NCBI GenBank assembly: GCA_934255485.1
Contig: CAKQOG010000023.1
Span: 1-37,803, forward strand
Source: an uncultured Prevotellamassilia sp.
GTDB lineage: Bacteria > Bacteroidota > Bacteroidia > Bacteroidales > Bacteroidaceae
Reading direction: 5' to 3'
Length of the DNA: 37,803 nucleotides
In this document: positions 1-7,172 of the stretch, one piece after another
Layout: every line of letters begins with the position of its first letter
How positions within the stretch are numbered: the stretch's first letter is position 1
The notes under the pieces: model-generated
The model's input: only the letters and a program-made list of their open reading frames with translations
Databases searched by the model: none
Told to the model about the DNA's origin: nothing
Program-made: the position numbers and the translations under genes

Positions 1-72
1 GTGCCATAGCTCAGTTGGTAGAGCAAAGGACTGAAAATCCTTGTGTCCCCGGTTCGATTCCTGGTGGCACCA
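1..72 (+). tRNA. tRNA-Phe (anticodon GAA), first base outside window
   Basis: The cloverleaf folds by eye. The D stem is 9-12/21-24. The anticodon stem is 26-30/38-42 with loop CTGAAAA, giving anticodon GAA at 33-35. The T loop TTCGATT is at 53-59. Acceptor bases 1-6 pair with 65-70, so the first acceptor base (expected G, pairing with C71) lies one base before the window. Base 72 is the discriminator A. CCA is not encoded. The T stem 48-52/60-64 has one C-T mismatch (50 against 62). Confidence 0.95.
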
Positions 73-73
73 C

Positions 74-108
74 AAAAAAGAGTTGTTCTTCGGAATAACT
101 CTTTTTTT
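74..108 (+). terminator. Intrinsic terminator after tRNA-Phe
   Basis: An A-rich arm ending AGAGTTGTTC pairs with GAATAACTCTTTTT around a TTCG tetraloop closed by C-G, a very stable loop type. A run of seven T follows. It sits two bases past the tRNA and would end its transcript. Confidence 0.85.
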
Positions 109-154
109 GTGTTTGATAGAGCAAAGCATTAGGTTAATTTGTGGGGTTTTTAGT

Positions 155-190
155 TTGATATATCGCATTAATCAACTTGATATCTCGCAT
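155..190. repeat. Short tandem direct repeat downstream of tRNA-Phe
   Basis: TTGATATATCGCAT (155-168) and TTGATATCTCGCAT (177-190) match at 13 of 14 bases with a 22-base period. No integrase gene or copy of the tRNA end is seen, so an attachment site is not supported. The rest of the gap from 109 to 357 is AT-rich and holds no convincing gene. Confidence 0.4.
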
Positions 191-254
191 AAGCTTTTGT
201 ATAAAATAATTTTGAATTATCCACCCTTAATTTTTAGCACTCGTTTATAATGAA

Positions 255-289
255 AGAGGGCATACGAAACAAAAGTTCGTATGCCCTCT
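255..289 (-). terminator. Hairpin terminator of the 358-2962 minus-strand unit
   Basis: AGAGGGCATACGAA (255-268) and TTCGTATGCCCTCT (276-289) form a perfect 14-bp stem with a 7-base loop. It lies about 70 bases past the stop codon of the 63-residue gene. The T tract on the minus side is weak (TTCATTAT), so termination efficiency is uncertain, but no other gene use is apparent. Confidence 0.65.
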
Positions 290-357
290 GATTAATTAAA
301 ACTCAATGATCTTTTCTCAGAAAAGTGAAAAGATTTAGTTTGTACACAGACAAGCTA

Positions 358-549
358 TTAGTCGTCCATGTGGCTCCACATGCCGCCTTGGTTAGGCGTT
401 TGTTGTTTGTTAGACCATACGCTTGATGTTGTGCCACCTTGCTCTTCGTCGCTTGCACCAATGCCAAAAGTTTTGCTTGCACATAGCGGGGTGAGTGGTG
501 TTACATAGCTAAAAACTGTGAGTGATGGAGCTATATATTGCTTTTTCAT
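358..549 (-). CDS. Small hypothetical protein with MKKxYxxPS start
   Basis: This 63-residue protein is not recognised as a named family. It starts MKKQYIAPSLTVF, a pattern I associate with many short uncharacterised Bacteroidales proteins (MKKxYxxPxxxV). There is a short hydrophobic stretch (residues 7-24), then a polar Gly/Ser/Gln-rich half and an acidic end (WSHMDD). No classical signal peptide is clear. It begins 40 bases after the stop of the 790-residue surface protein on the same strand, with no terminator between them and a hairpin after it, so the two are probably co-transcribed. Position suggests a role linked to the surface protein, but nothing in the sequence shows what that is. 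It could be a spurious frame; the N-terminal pattern and terminator position argue against that. Confidence 0.6.
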   Translation of the reverse strand: MKKQYIAPSLTVFSYVTPLTPLCASKTFGIGASDEEQGGTTSSVWSNKQQTPNQGGMWSHMDD

Positions 550-589
550 AATGCTGAAAATCTTTTTTTTGTGTGTTTAGTAGAAGTGT

Positions 590-2962
590 TTATTTCACAA
601 TGTATTTCTTGCCATTTTGGATGTAAACACCGCCCTTTATAGCGTTAGCCACGCGGCGACCACTGAGGTCGAACATAGGTGCATTGGTGTTAGTTGCATC
701 GTTCTTATTAGCAAGTGCATTGTTGATGTCTGTTGTGTTGCCACCAAAAACAAGAGCTACGGCTTGTCCGCTTGGTGCTTGATAGTATGCACGATTGGCT
801 GGTATGGTTGTGAGTGCAGGTGCAGGTGACCAGAAGCCAACAGTGTTTTCTGCACCATCTTTTGGACCAAATACAAGGCAGTTTGCGCAGTCGGTAACAT
901 TTATAGGGGCATTGGTTCCTTTCAGCACGCTGGTGTTGCTATTTTCGCCAAGCGTAAGGGTTGCGGTTGCAGCCTTTTTGTCGCTCACAAGCACTACGCC
1001 TGCGTTAGCAGCAAAGCCTTCGGTAGATTTTACAACGAGCGTGTTGTCAGTAGCTTCGGTTTCTGCCACATAAGCAGTAGCACCATCTACAGCAGAGATG
1101 CTATAGGGCAAATATAAACTTGCATAAGAAGCATCGCCCAATTCGTTTAGAGCTACTTGTATGTCGGTAGCTTTAAAGATATACCAACCTGCATTACCAT
1201 TATCTGTCCAATAGTTGATGCAACTGCCTTTCTGGACAGTCTCGGCATTGAGTTTGTGGCCGTTTTCATCAATCACATCGTAGTTGCCTTTATTCTCATT
1301 TTTGATGCTAAAGGTAAAGCTATGGCCATGTGCAAAGTCGCTTAGGGTAGGGGCATTGTTGTTTTGTCCTGCTGTTGCATTGGTTAGCCCTGTAAGATAA
1401 GTGCCTGTGTTAGCATTCATCAACTTATATAGTGTAGAGCCATCAACGGGCACAAGTTTCCAAATGTTGCTAAGGTTTGTTTTTTGTGTAGAAGCCTCTA
1501 ACGAGCGTCCCACGGTGTAGCTATCATTCAAACCTAAGAAGCAACTATTATCGCTTTTAGCACATTGCAGACGTATGTATTGATTGTCATTACCTTCTTT
1601 AGCTTTTTGCTTATAAGCAAGGTAGTTTTCGTAGGTTGGGGTAGCCTTTAGCGTAGCTTTTTCTTTGGTTGCAACTGTAAATATGTCAGCGGGACTGTTT
1701 ACAAGTGTATTGATGTGCACGTCGATAAAGTTGGCTAAAGCGTTGTAATCTTCGTCACTTACAGGTTCAAATATCCATCTGCTTGCGCCTGCATTCTTTA
1801 TAAAAGGTATTACATGGTCGTCATTATTTGCATGATACCATGTGCTGCTATTAAGGTTTGAGGTTGTACCAATGGCAGCGTATCCATCGCTATTGTAACC
1901 ATTATTGATGATATAGAGGCTACTAGCGTCAGTGTTTACAGTAGTATTGCTTGCATAAAGTTGTGAGTATGCATTTTTTAGTTTAAGAGTACCTTCGCTA
2001 TCGCCGTTTTCAACGATCCATACAGAAGCCTTTACCTTATCGCCTTCGTATACGTAGAGGTTGTCACCAGGTCTTACGTTAGGAGTGATATACTTGCCTG
2101 TGTATTTATTTTTGATAGCATATTTTTGTCCTACAGTAGGCTTGTGCTGGTCAATTTGGCTCTTGAATGTAGTAACTTTAGTATTGATAGTGGACAAGCT
2201 TGTTTGCAGATTGTCCCAAGTAATGTTGTCTGTAGTAAGATTTTGTATGCCTGTTTGATAAGCCTCTAACTCGGCTTGCGTAGGTTGGAGAAGTCCTCCT
2301 ACATGGCCAGTAAATGTAGTAAGCAATGTTTGCGCTTCATTAACAGCATCTGTTGCATAACTTGTAGCATCATAAAAGTAGAATGAAGAACCATCATCCT
2401 GTTTGGCGTCTCCACTAGTCCAAAATGATACATAACCATCGCGACTGTTGATGTAGTAGTTAGTCAAGCCCTTTACAGAGATTGAGAAAGCGCCAGCATT
2501 CTTGGTCGTGTTTTTGTAAATGTCGAAGGTTGTGAGCCATTGGTTGTCACCAGCAGTTGTAGCATTGTCGAGCGAAGCATTCACCATTTTAGCTTTTGCC
2601 TCACCGCCTGTATTGCCACTTTTGTAGTTCAAAGCCAGCACTTTGGTTGGGCCTTCGTTTTTGTTGTAAAATTTGTAACCTTTGGTGTCGTTGCCCACAA
2701 TGCACCAAAGCCCCTTGTCAATTGTGTGGTCGAGTATTTGGAAATTATTACTACTTAGAAGGTAGGAGGTGCTACTCTCTACGTTTTCAGTTGAAACGTA
2801 CGCATTACTAAACTTCATGGTGAACCAATGCGTGTTTTCGGCAAATTTGCCATTTGTTGGAGCCTCAGATACTTGGTAGTCTACAGCTGTTTGGGCTTTT
2901 GCCGAAACAACACCAATAAGCATGAGTGCGCACAACAAGAATAAGTTTGTAATTTTTCTCAT
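590..2962 (-). CDS. Large secreted/surface protein with short C-terminal sorting-like motif
   Basis: This 790-residue protein starts with a typical signal peptide (MRKITNLFLLCALMLIGVVSAKAQ), so it is exported across the inner membrane. The middle has an alpha-helical stretch (about residues 200-270) flanked by beta-rich segments. Several of these resemble beta-trefoil or lectin-like repeats, with phrases such as KNKYTGKYITPN and MNANTGTYLTGL. A segment around 640-740 (SLYLPYSISAV...IPANRAYY) recurs, to my knowledge, in large Prevotella and Bacteroides surface proteins. The last 28 residues contain FDLSGRRV...GGVYIQNGKKYIVK, a short C-terminal motif common on secreted proteins of this group and plausibly a T9SS or surface-anchoring signal. 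No catalytic motif was recognised. Carbohydrate or matrix binding is an inference. It has its own promoter at 3134-3165 and a long 5' leader. Confidence 0.85.
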   Translation of the reverse strand: MRKITNLFLLCALMLIGVVSAKAQTAVDYQVSEAPTNGKFAENTHWFTMKFSNAYVSTENVESSTSYLLSSNNFQILDHTIDKGLWCIVGNDTKGYKFYNKNEGPTKVLALNYKSGNTGGEAKAKMVNASLDNATTAGDNQWLTTFDIYKNTTKNAGAFSISVKGLTNYYINSRDGYVSFWTSGDAKQDDGSSFYFYDATSYATDAVNEAQTLLTTFTGHVGGLLQPTQAELEAYQTGIQNLTTDNITWDNLQTSLSTINTKVTTFKSQIDQHKPTVGQKYAIKNKYTGKYITPNVRPGDNLYVYEGDKVKASVWIVENGDSEGTLKLKNAYSQLYASNTTVNTDASSLYIINNGYNSDGYAAIGTTSNLNSSTWYHANNDDHVIPFIKNAGASRWIFEPVSDEDYNALANFIDVHINTLVNSPADIFTVATKEKATLKATPTYENYLAYKQKAKEGNDNQYIRLQCAKSDNSCFLGLNDSYTVGRSLEASTQKTNLSNIWKLVPVDGSTLYKLMNANTGTYLTGLTNATAGQNNNAPTLSDFAHGHSFTFSIKNENKGNYDVIDENGHKLNAETVQKGSCINYWTDNGNAGWYIFKATDIQVALNELGDASYASLYLPYSISAVDGATAYVAETEATDNTLVVKSTEGFAANAGVVLVSDKKAATATLTLGENSNTSVLKGTNAPINVTDCANCLVFGPKDGAENTVGFWSPAPALTTIPANRAYYQAPSGQAVALVFGGNTTDINNALANKNDATNTNAPMFDLSGRRVANAIKGGVYIQNGKKYIVK

Positions 2963-3127
2963 TGAGTTGATAGATTTTGTTATAGAGTATTTAAGATTTT
3001 TTTGTTCTGTTGAGCTATGCTGATGCAGCTAAAATAGATGTTATAACCTATTCGTTTTGCGCATCAGAGTTCTTCATAATCAAGGTTATATAGTGATTAT
3101 GCTATATTAGTGAAAAGTTCTATTATT
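2963..3127 (-). other. Structured 5' leader of the 790-residue protein gene
   Basis: If transcription starts about 7 bases after the -7 box at 3134-3141, this gene has a leader of about 165 bases. It contains three complementary pairs: 3020-3026 with 3061-3067 (CTGATGC/GCATCAG), 3042-3049 with 3083-3090 (TATAACCT/AGGTTATA), and 3088-3093 with 3102-3107 (ATATAG/CTATAT). The first two interleave, so both can form only as a pseudoknot or as alternatives. No known riboswitch class is recognised. Confidence 0.4.
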
Positions 3128-3133
3128 TCTGTG

Positions 3134-3165
3134 CAAAGGTACGTACAAATGCTTAATAAATCAAA
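3134..3165 (-). promoter_or_regulatory. Bacteroidetes-type promoter for the 790-residue protein gene
   Basis: On the minus strand a -33 TTTG (3162-3165) and a -7 TACCTTTG (3134-3141, fits TAnnTTTG) are separated by 20 bases, the usual spacing for the Bacteroidetes primary sigma factor. A run of seven G (3167-3173, plus strand) lies directly upstream of the -33 box. Confidence 0.7.
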
Positions 3166-3188
3166 CGGGGGGGTGAAAGTATGTTAAA

Positions 3189-3217
3189 ATATTACATATT
3201 TGCGAAATATGTAATAT
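3189..3217. promoter_or_regulatory. 29-bp near-perfect palindrome upstream of the promoter
   Basis: Arms 3189-3201 and 3205-3217 are perfectly complementary (core ATTACATATTT, GCG, AAATATGTAAT). The palindrome lies 23 bases upstream of the -33 box of the 790-residue protein gene, where a dimeric regulator could bind. It has no T tract for either strand, so a terminator is less likely. The role as operator is inferred from position. Confidence 0.5.
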
Positions 3218-3489
3218 GTATTTTGCAAAAAACAAAGCAATAAGATGCTCTTTTGCATTGTAGCTTATTTTTAGTTTGGGTGATGAATGTTGCTAATGTT
3301 TTTAAGCAGGAAGATAGCTGTTATTGGAAATAAGATAGCATACCTCTTAAAACAATCAAATTAGTGAACATTTATTGACATTTTGAACTTTTAAAATAGA
3401 AGAAAATCTGTAATACTATAGTATACATACCGTGGTGGGGTAGGTAAAAATATCAGTAAAAATATCTAACAAACGTGTTATAAGGATGC

Positions 3490-3572
3490 AAGGATACGTA
3501 TCCTTAGGTGCTTACAAACGTGTTATTGTAAGCTTATAAAGGCTTTGTTAGCCCACAAGGATACGTATCCTT
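3490..3572. repeat. Two copies of the AAGGATACGTATCCTT palindrome
   Basis: Perfect 16-bp palindromes lie at 3490-3505 and 3557-3572; the second extends to 18 bp with flanking C and G. A half-site, AAGGATGC, sits directly before the first copy (3482-3489). A second small repeat, ACAAACGTGTTAT, occurs at 3469-3481 and 3514-3526. The same palindrome occurs in degenerate form at 30072-30156, so this is a dispersed element, not a chance hairpin. Confidence 0.85.
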
Positions 3573-3644
3573 GCAAGTGAAATTTTTGAGTATTTTTGTG
3601 TAAGTGATTGAATATCAATAAAATACGAAATGTTTCCATTTTTC

Positions 3645-3671
3645 AAATAAAATGCTCGTTGCATTTTATTT
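3645..3671. repeat. Intergenic hairpin
   Basis: AAATAAAATGC (3645-3655) pairs perfectly with GCATTTTATTT (3661-3671) around TCGTT. An imperfect outer arm (TTCCATT near 3635 with AATGGAA near 3680) could lengthen it. No gene ends next to it, so it looks like part of the palindrome-rich filler here, not a terminator. Confidence 0.5.
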
Positions 3672-3741
3672 TCAAAAAGAATGGAATTATGACGATTTGA
3701 ATTTTGCAGACAACTTGCAAAAAGGGGGCATAATATATATT

Positions 3742-3895
3742 ATTACTATCCGCTAAAAGTGCTTAGTATGCCTATTTGAATGATTTATGCATTGACAAGC
3801 CCCTATTTAAATGATAAGTAGGCAAATTTAAATTAGAAAGGCACGGGCTATCTGTGGAAACAAATAAAAACTTTAATGTTTTAGCGGATGGTAAT
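3742..3895. repeat. 154-bp segment bounded by 17-bp inverted repeats (MITE-like)
   Basis: ATTACTATCCGCTAAAA (3742-3758) and TTTTAGCGGATGGTAAT (3879-3895) are inverted copies with one mismatch in 17. The interior has no gene and contains an imperfect direct repeat (CCTATTTGAATGAT / CCTATTTAAATGAT). Size and terminal inverted repeats resemble a miniature non-autonomous element, but no target-site duplication is clear. Confidence 0.4.
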
Positions 3896-3921
3896 GATGA
3901 CATATAAGTTCTACTTACTCA

Positions 3922-3966
3922 TAAAAATAGGCTCTAATAAATTATTCAAAACAATTTATTAGAGCC
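3922..3966 (-). terminator. Intrinsic terminator of the porZ transcription unit
   Basis: GGCTCTAATAAATT (3930-3943) and its perfect complement (3953-3966) form a 14-bp stem with a 9-base loop. On the minus strand it is followed by TATTTTTATG. It lies about 75 bases past the porZ stop codon. Confidence 0.85.
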
Positions 3967-4041
3967 AATTGCAAAATATGTGGGGTAGGTATTCAAAATT
4001 TTATTTATAATTATGAACGCCTACTTATCGGAATATAAGAT

Positions 4042-6462
4042 TTACATGACAGCTACTTTTTCCGCAACACTTTGCTTGCCGTCAGCTGTAGCAATCACGA
4101 TGAAGTAGACACCAGGTGCAACACGTTCGCCGTTGGTGGTGTGGCAGAGGTTCCACTGCCAAGAGCCACCAATGGCATTGCCACGTGCTACGAGCTGACC
4201 ACCAGTACTAAGCACTTTAACCTCAGAGCCAAGTGTAAGTCCTGTGATGTTTACGTTGCCCTTATACTCTACCTTTACAGGGTTAGGGTATACGTGTATG
4301 TTGTCCTTACTGAGTGTGGGTAGGGCTGTAGTTACGTCGGTTTTATAACTGCACAAACCGCAATCGGTGGCAATGAACATTTTGCCACTTACAGAGTCGA
4401 TAGCAAGGTCAAAGATGTTGTCGCTAAGGAGTGGAGAGTCGGACGAGGTGAAGTGTTGTAGGATTTCGCTACCATCTTCGTTCACAAGATATATGCCTGC
4501 ACCCGTTGTGCCAATCCATTTACGATTGCCTGCGTCAACGGCAATTGCCGACACTTCGGTGCCAGTTAGCAGGTAGTCGGCATAGTTTGTGCCATCGTTG
4601 CGTGGCACTTTGGGCTGGTATATATTGAAACTCGAGGTAAACCATTCATCGGGGTTGGTAATGGCATATACCCCCGATGTGCAACCAATCCAAATTTGTC
4701 CATTGCGATCTTCAATCATGGTCTTGAGTCCTTCGAGTGAGCAAGATGTGCCGTCTTCGTTGGTGGCAGATGTGCGAAGGTAGCTCTTGTCGTCGCGGTC
4801 GGTATTGATAGTTCCGTTATAGTCGAGACCTGCCAATCCACTTGATTTTCCATCTGCAGAAAGACGTATGTTGCACCAAAGGCGTCCCTTATGGTCGAAC
4901 ATTATTTTCTCTGCACGAGTGTACTCATCAAGTGCTGCAAAACGTATGCGTTTCCACGAACCATCTGTGCGGATAATGGTGAGCAAGGTGTCGTTGTAGT
5001 TGGCTGTCATCCATAAGTTACCCTCATTGTCGTAGGTGCAACCGCCAACGCGTACATAATTGTTACGCGAAGCTGTACCCACTACTGTAGGATATTGCAA
5101 GGGTGAGTTATCTGTGTTGTAGAGCTTTACAAACTTATCGTACTTGTATTCATACAGACCTTCACCATAGCTTGCAACCATTACGTGGCTGGGGTCACGG
5201 GGGTCAATTGCCACATGATTAAGATTTACGAATAGTTGTCCTTGACGTCCATCCTTACTCGGAACCGTCATAGCATTATCTTCATCCATGTCGTTCCATT
5301 TGGTTCCATCATAATATCCAACAAAACCATCGTGTGGATAGTCGTCAAACTCTCCACCTGTTACAAATAGGCGTCCGTTATTAATTTGTAAACTATAACT
5401 GCCTACATGACGGGGACCTATTTTGCCTATCGTTTCGGTAGGTGATAGTGAAGAACCATCTGAAGAGAAATTGTAAGACTTTAGCCCATTATAGGCAAGC
5501 GCCATATAGAGTGTGCCGTCAGTAGTGCGCGTTATAGCATTGGGCATAAGATTAGTGTTGCTCAACACATGCTCGGGGCTGTCGGGGTTATTGGTATTGA
5601 TTGTTACTACCACATTTTGGTTAGAGAACTGAACATATTTGCCATTGGCACTACCATTTTCAACTACAGGCCAACCATGTACTTTTTTTGTAGAAACGGT
5701 GTTGTCGGCATTGGTTATCATGCGCCAAATGCCGGCCTCGCTTGCGTTTGACAAAGCTGCACGATATGGAACAATAAAATATGCACCAATGTTGCTACCT
5801 ACAAACCGACTTACATATATATTGGATGTTGCTACTTTCCATTGCGAAATGTCGTAGAGATTGCCGTAGAGTGCACCACTCATTATGCTATTATTAAAAG
5901 AGGCATATATGCGCTTGCCTATAACAATGGCATCGTCTACATTTGTACCTAATTGATAGTAGCCACGAATGTTTTGTTGCTTGAGGTTAAGCAATATTAC
6001 CCCATCGGTTGTGCCCATACAAGCCCAATCGCCACTCACATTGAGATTGTTGATTTTAACTTGAGTTTCGGTATATTTCTTTACTTGAGGAATATTGACA
6101 ACCTCGAATGTAGCAGTAGATATATCACCATTTTGAGGATAAATAAGGTCGATATTGTTGTTGTCATACAATGCTACAAGACATTTTTGTGTGTCAGACC
6201 ACGCAATTTTTGATATTGTATTGTCTGACAAATTATAGCTTAATCTATCAATTGTATAAACCGTATGGTCTTCGGTGTCGTAAATTAGCAAATTGCCACT
6301 AAAAAGTGAATAAACTACATTGCCTACAGCCACAGATTGGGTGGCATTGTAGTATGACGGATAATGTTCCCAGTGCGAGTCTAACGTTGATGCTTGTGCT
6401 TTTAAGGGCAAAACAATTGTAATATTGAGCAATAGGAAAAGAGCGGAAAGTAGTTTTTTCAT
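4042..6462 (-). CDS. porZ: PorZ-type component of the type IX secretion system
   Basis: This 806-residue exported protein has a signal peptide ending near KAQA (residue 24). Its start, with HWEHYPSYYNATQSVAVGN then GNLLIYDTED and LSDNTISKI, matches what I know of the first PorZ beta-propeller. Further propeller repeats follow, including phrases like GNLWMTANYNDTLL, GQIWIGCTSGVYAI and NRKWIGTTGAGIYLV. The last 90 residues form a full type A C-terminal domain (YPNPV near 725, ...VAPGVYFIVI...). In Porphyromonas gingivalis, PorZ (776 residues) is part of the cell-surface attachment complex that joins cargo to A-LPS, and it is itself exported by the T9SS. The length and domain order fit. The gene follows rdgB by 32 bases on the same strand and has a strong terminator after it. 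A generic two-component-regulator-type propeller protein is the alternative, but the N-terminal match makes PorZ much more likely. Confidence 0.85.
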   Translation of the reverse strand: MKKLLSALFLLLNITIVLPLKAQASTLDSHWEHYPSYYNATQSVAVGNVVYSLFSGNLLIYDTEDHTVYTIDRLSYNLSDNTISKIAWSDTQKCLVALYDNNNIDLIYPQNGDISTATFEVVNIPQVKKYTETQVKINNLNVSGDWACMGTTDGVILLNLKQQNIRGYYQLGTNVDDAIVIGKRIYASFNNSIMSGALYGNLYDISQWKVATSNIYVSRFVGSNIGAYFIVPYRAALSNASEAGIWRMITNADNTVSTKKVHGWPVVENGSANGKYVQFSNQNVVVTINTNNPDSPEHVLSNTNLMPNAITRTTDGTLYMALAYNGLKSYNFSSDGSSLSPTETIGKIGPRHVGSYSLQINNGRLFVTGGEFDDYPHDGFVGYYDGTKWNDMDEDNAMTVPSKDGRQGQLFVNLNHVAIDPRDPSHVMVASYGEGLYEYKYDKFVKLYNTDNSPLQYPTVVGTASRNNYVRVGGCTYDNEGNLWMTANYNDTLLTIIRTDGSWKRIRFAALDEYTRAEKIMFDHKGRLWCNIRLSADGKSSGLAGLDYNGTINTDRDDKSYLRTSATNEDGTSCSLEGLKTMIEDRNGQIWIGCTSGVYAITNPDEWFTSSFNIYQPKVPRNDGTNYADYLLTGTEVSAIAVDAGNRKWIGTTGAGIYLVNEDGSEILQHFTSSDSPLLSDNIFDLAIDSVSGKMFIATDCGLCSYKTDVTTALPTLSKDNIHVYPNPVKVEYKGNVNITGLTLGSEVKVLSTGGQLVARGNAIGGSWQWNLCHTTNGERVAPGVYFIVIATADGKQSVAEKVAVM

Positions 6463-6494
6463 ATTTCAATATATGGTTTTTAGTATATAGTGAT

Positions 6495-7079
6495 TTATTG
6501 GTTAGCCTCTTTTAGGTATAATGCCAATTTAGCCACTGCCCGGGCACGATGTGAAATGGTGTTTTTAACCTCTACTCCAAGTTCGGCAAATGTCTTTCCC
6601 ATGTGTTCGGGTATAAAAATGGGGTCGTATCCAAAACCCTCTGTTCCACGTTTTTCGGTAGCTATTTCTCCACGAACAATGCCTTCAAACAGATGCTCCT
6701 TGCCATTGAGTATAAGCGCTATAACCGTGCGGAACTGTGCAGAGCGGTCTGTTTGGTCACGAAGAGCTGCAAGCAGTTTTTGAGTATTAGCCTCAGGGTC
6801 GTGGCGATCTGGATAGGCGTATCGAGCTGTATGAACGCCTGGTGCACCATTAAGCGCCGTAACCTCGAGGCCTGTGTCATCGGCAAAACAATCAAAGCCA
6901 TAGCGTTCTTTTACCCAACGTGCTTTAATGAGTGCATTGCCTTGTAGGGTATCTGCAGTTTCGGGAATATCGTCGTGACAATCAATATCTGCTAAAGAGA
7001 GTATCTGTATTTTATTACCGAAGATGGCACGTATTTCTGATAATTTGTGTGGGTTATTTGTTGCAAAAACAATTTTCAT
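6495..7079 (-). CDS. rdgB: XTP/dITP pyrophosphatase (RdgB/HAM1 family)
   Basis: This 194-residue cytoplasmic enzyme hydrolyses non-canonical purine triphosphates (XTP, dITP, ITP) to monophosphates and pyrophosphate, keeping them out of DNA and RNA. Family motifs are present in order: TNNPHK (7-12, substrate loop), FADDTGLEV with the catalytic Asp at 68, NGAPGVHTARYA (77-88), GFGYDPIF (about 147-154) and SHRARA (about 176-181). Length is normal for the family. It lies 32 bases upstream of porZ and may be co-transcribed with it. A terminator-like hairpin (7093-7144) separates it from the preceding membrane protein gene, so it may rely on read-through or a promoter I cannot see. Confidence 0.95.
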   Translation of the reverse strand: MKIVFATNNPHKLSEIRAIFGNKIQILSLADIDCHDDIPETADTLQGNALIKARWVKERYGFDCFADDTGLEVTALNGAPGVHTARYAYPDRHDPEANTQKLLAALRDQTDRSAQFRTVIALILNGKEHLFEGIVRGEIATEKRGTEGFGYDPIFIPEHMGKTFAELGVEVKNTISHRARAVAKLALYLKEANQ

Positions 7080-7092
7080 AGGGTAGCATTAA

Positions 7093-7144
7093 ATAAAAAT
7101 AAGTGAAAAGCAAAACATTTGAAGTGATGATTTACTTTTCACTT
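7093..7144 (-). terminator. Intrinsic terminator after the YitT-family gene
   Basis: AAGTGAAAAG (7101-7110) and CTTTTCACTT (7135-7144) form a perfect 10-bp stem. On the minus strand it is followed by ATTTTTATTT. It lies between the YitT-family gene and rdgB, only about 15 bases before the rdgB start, so it may be partial. Confidence 0.7.
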
Positions 7145-7172
7145 TATAGTTGATATAAATAAGGATGTAGTA

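Larger units (their letters stand above)
2963..4041. other. Gene-free 1.08 kb region rich in palindromes
   Basis: No credible reading frame is found on either strand between porZ and the 790-residue protein gene. The region is AT-rich. It holds the leader, promoter, operator-like palindrome, two AAGGATACGTATCCTT sites, a hairpin, the MITE-like segment and the porZ terminator, each listed separately. A direct repeat GTAAAAATATC occurs at 3444-3454 and 3456-3466. Confidence 0.8.

Noticed and set aside
41..250. 69-residue frame over the tRNA and its terminator
   Set aside because: It overlaps the tRNA-Phe gene and its terminator and has no family resemblance.
109..357. Integration site next to tRNA-Phe
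   Set aside because: No integrase and no duplicated tRNA 3' end are visible; only a short tandem repeat is present.
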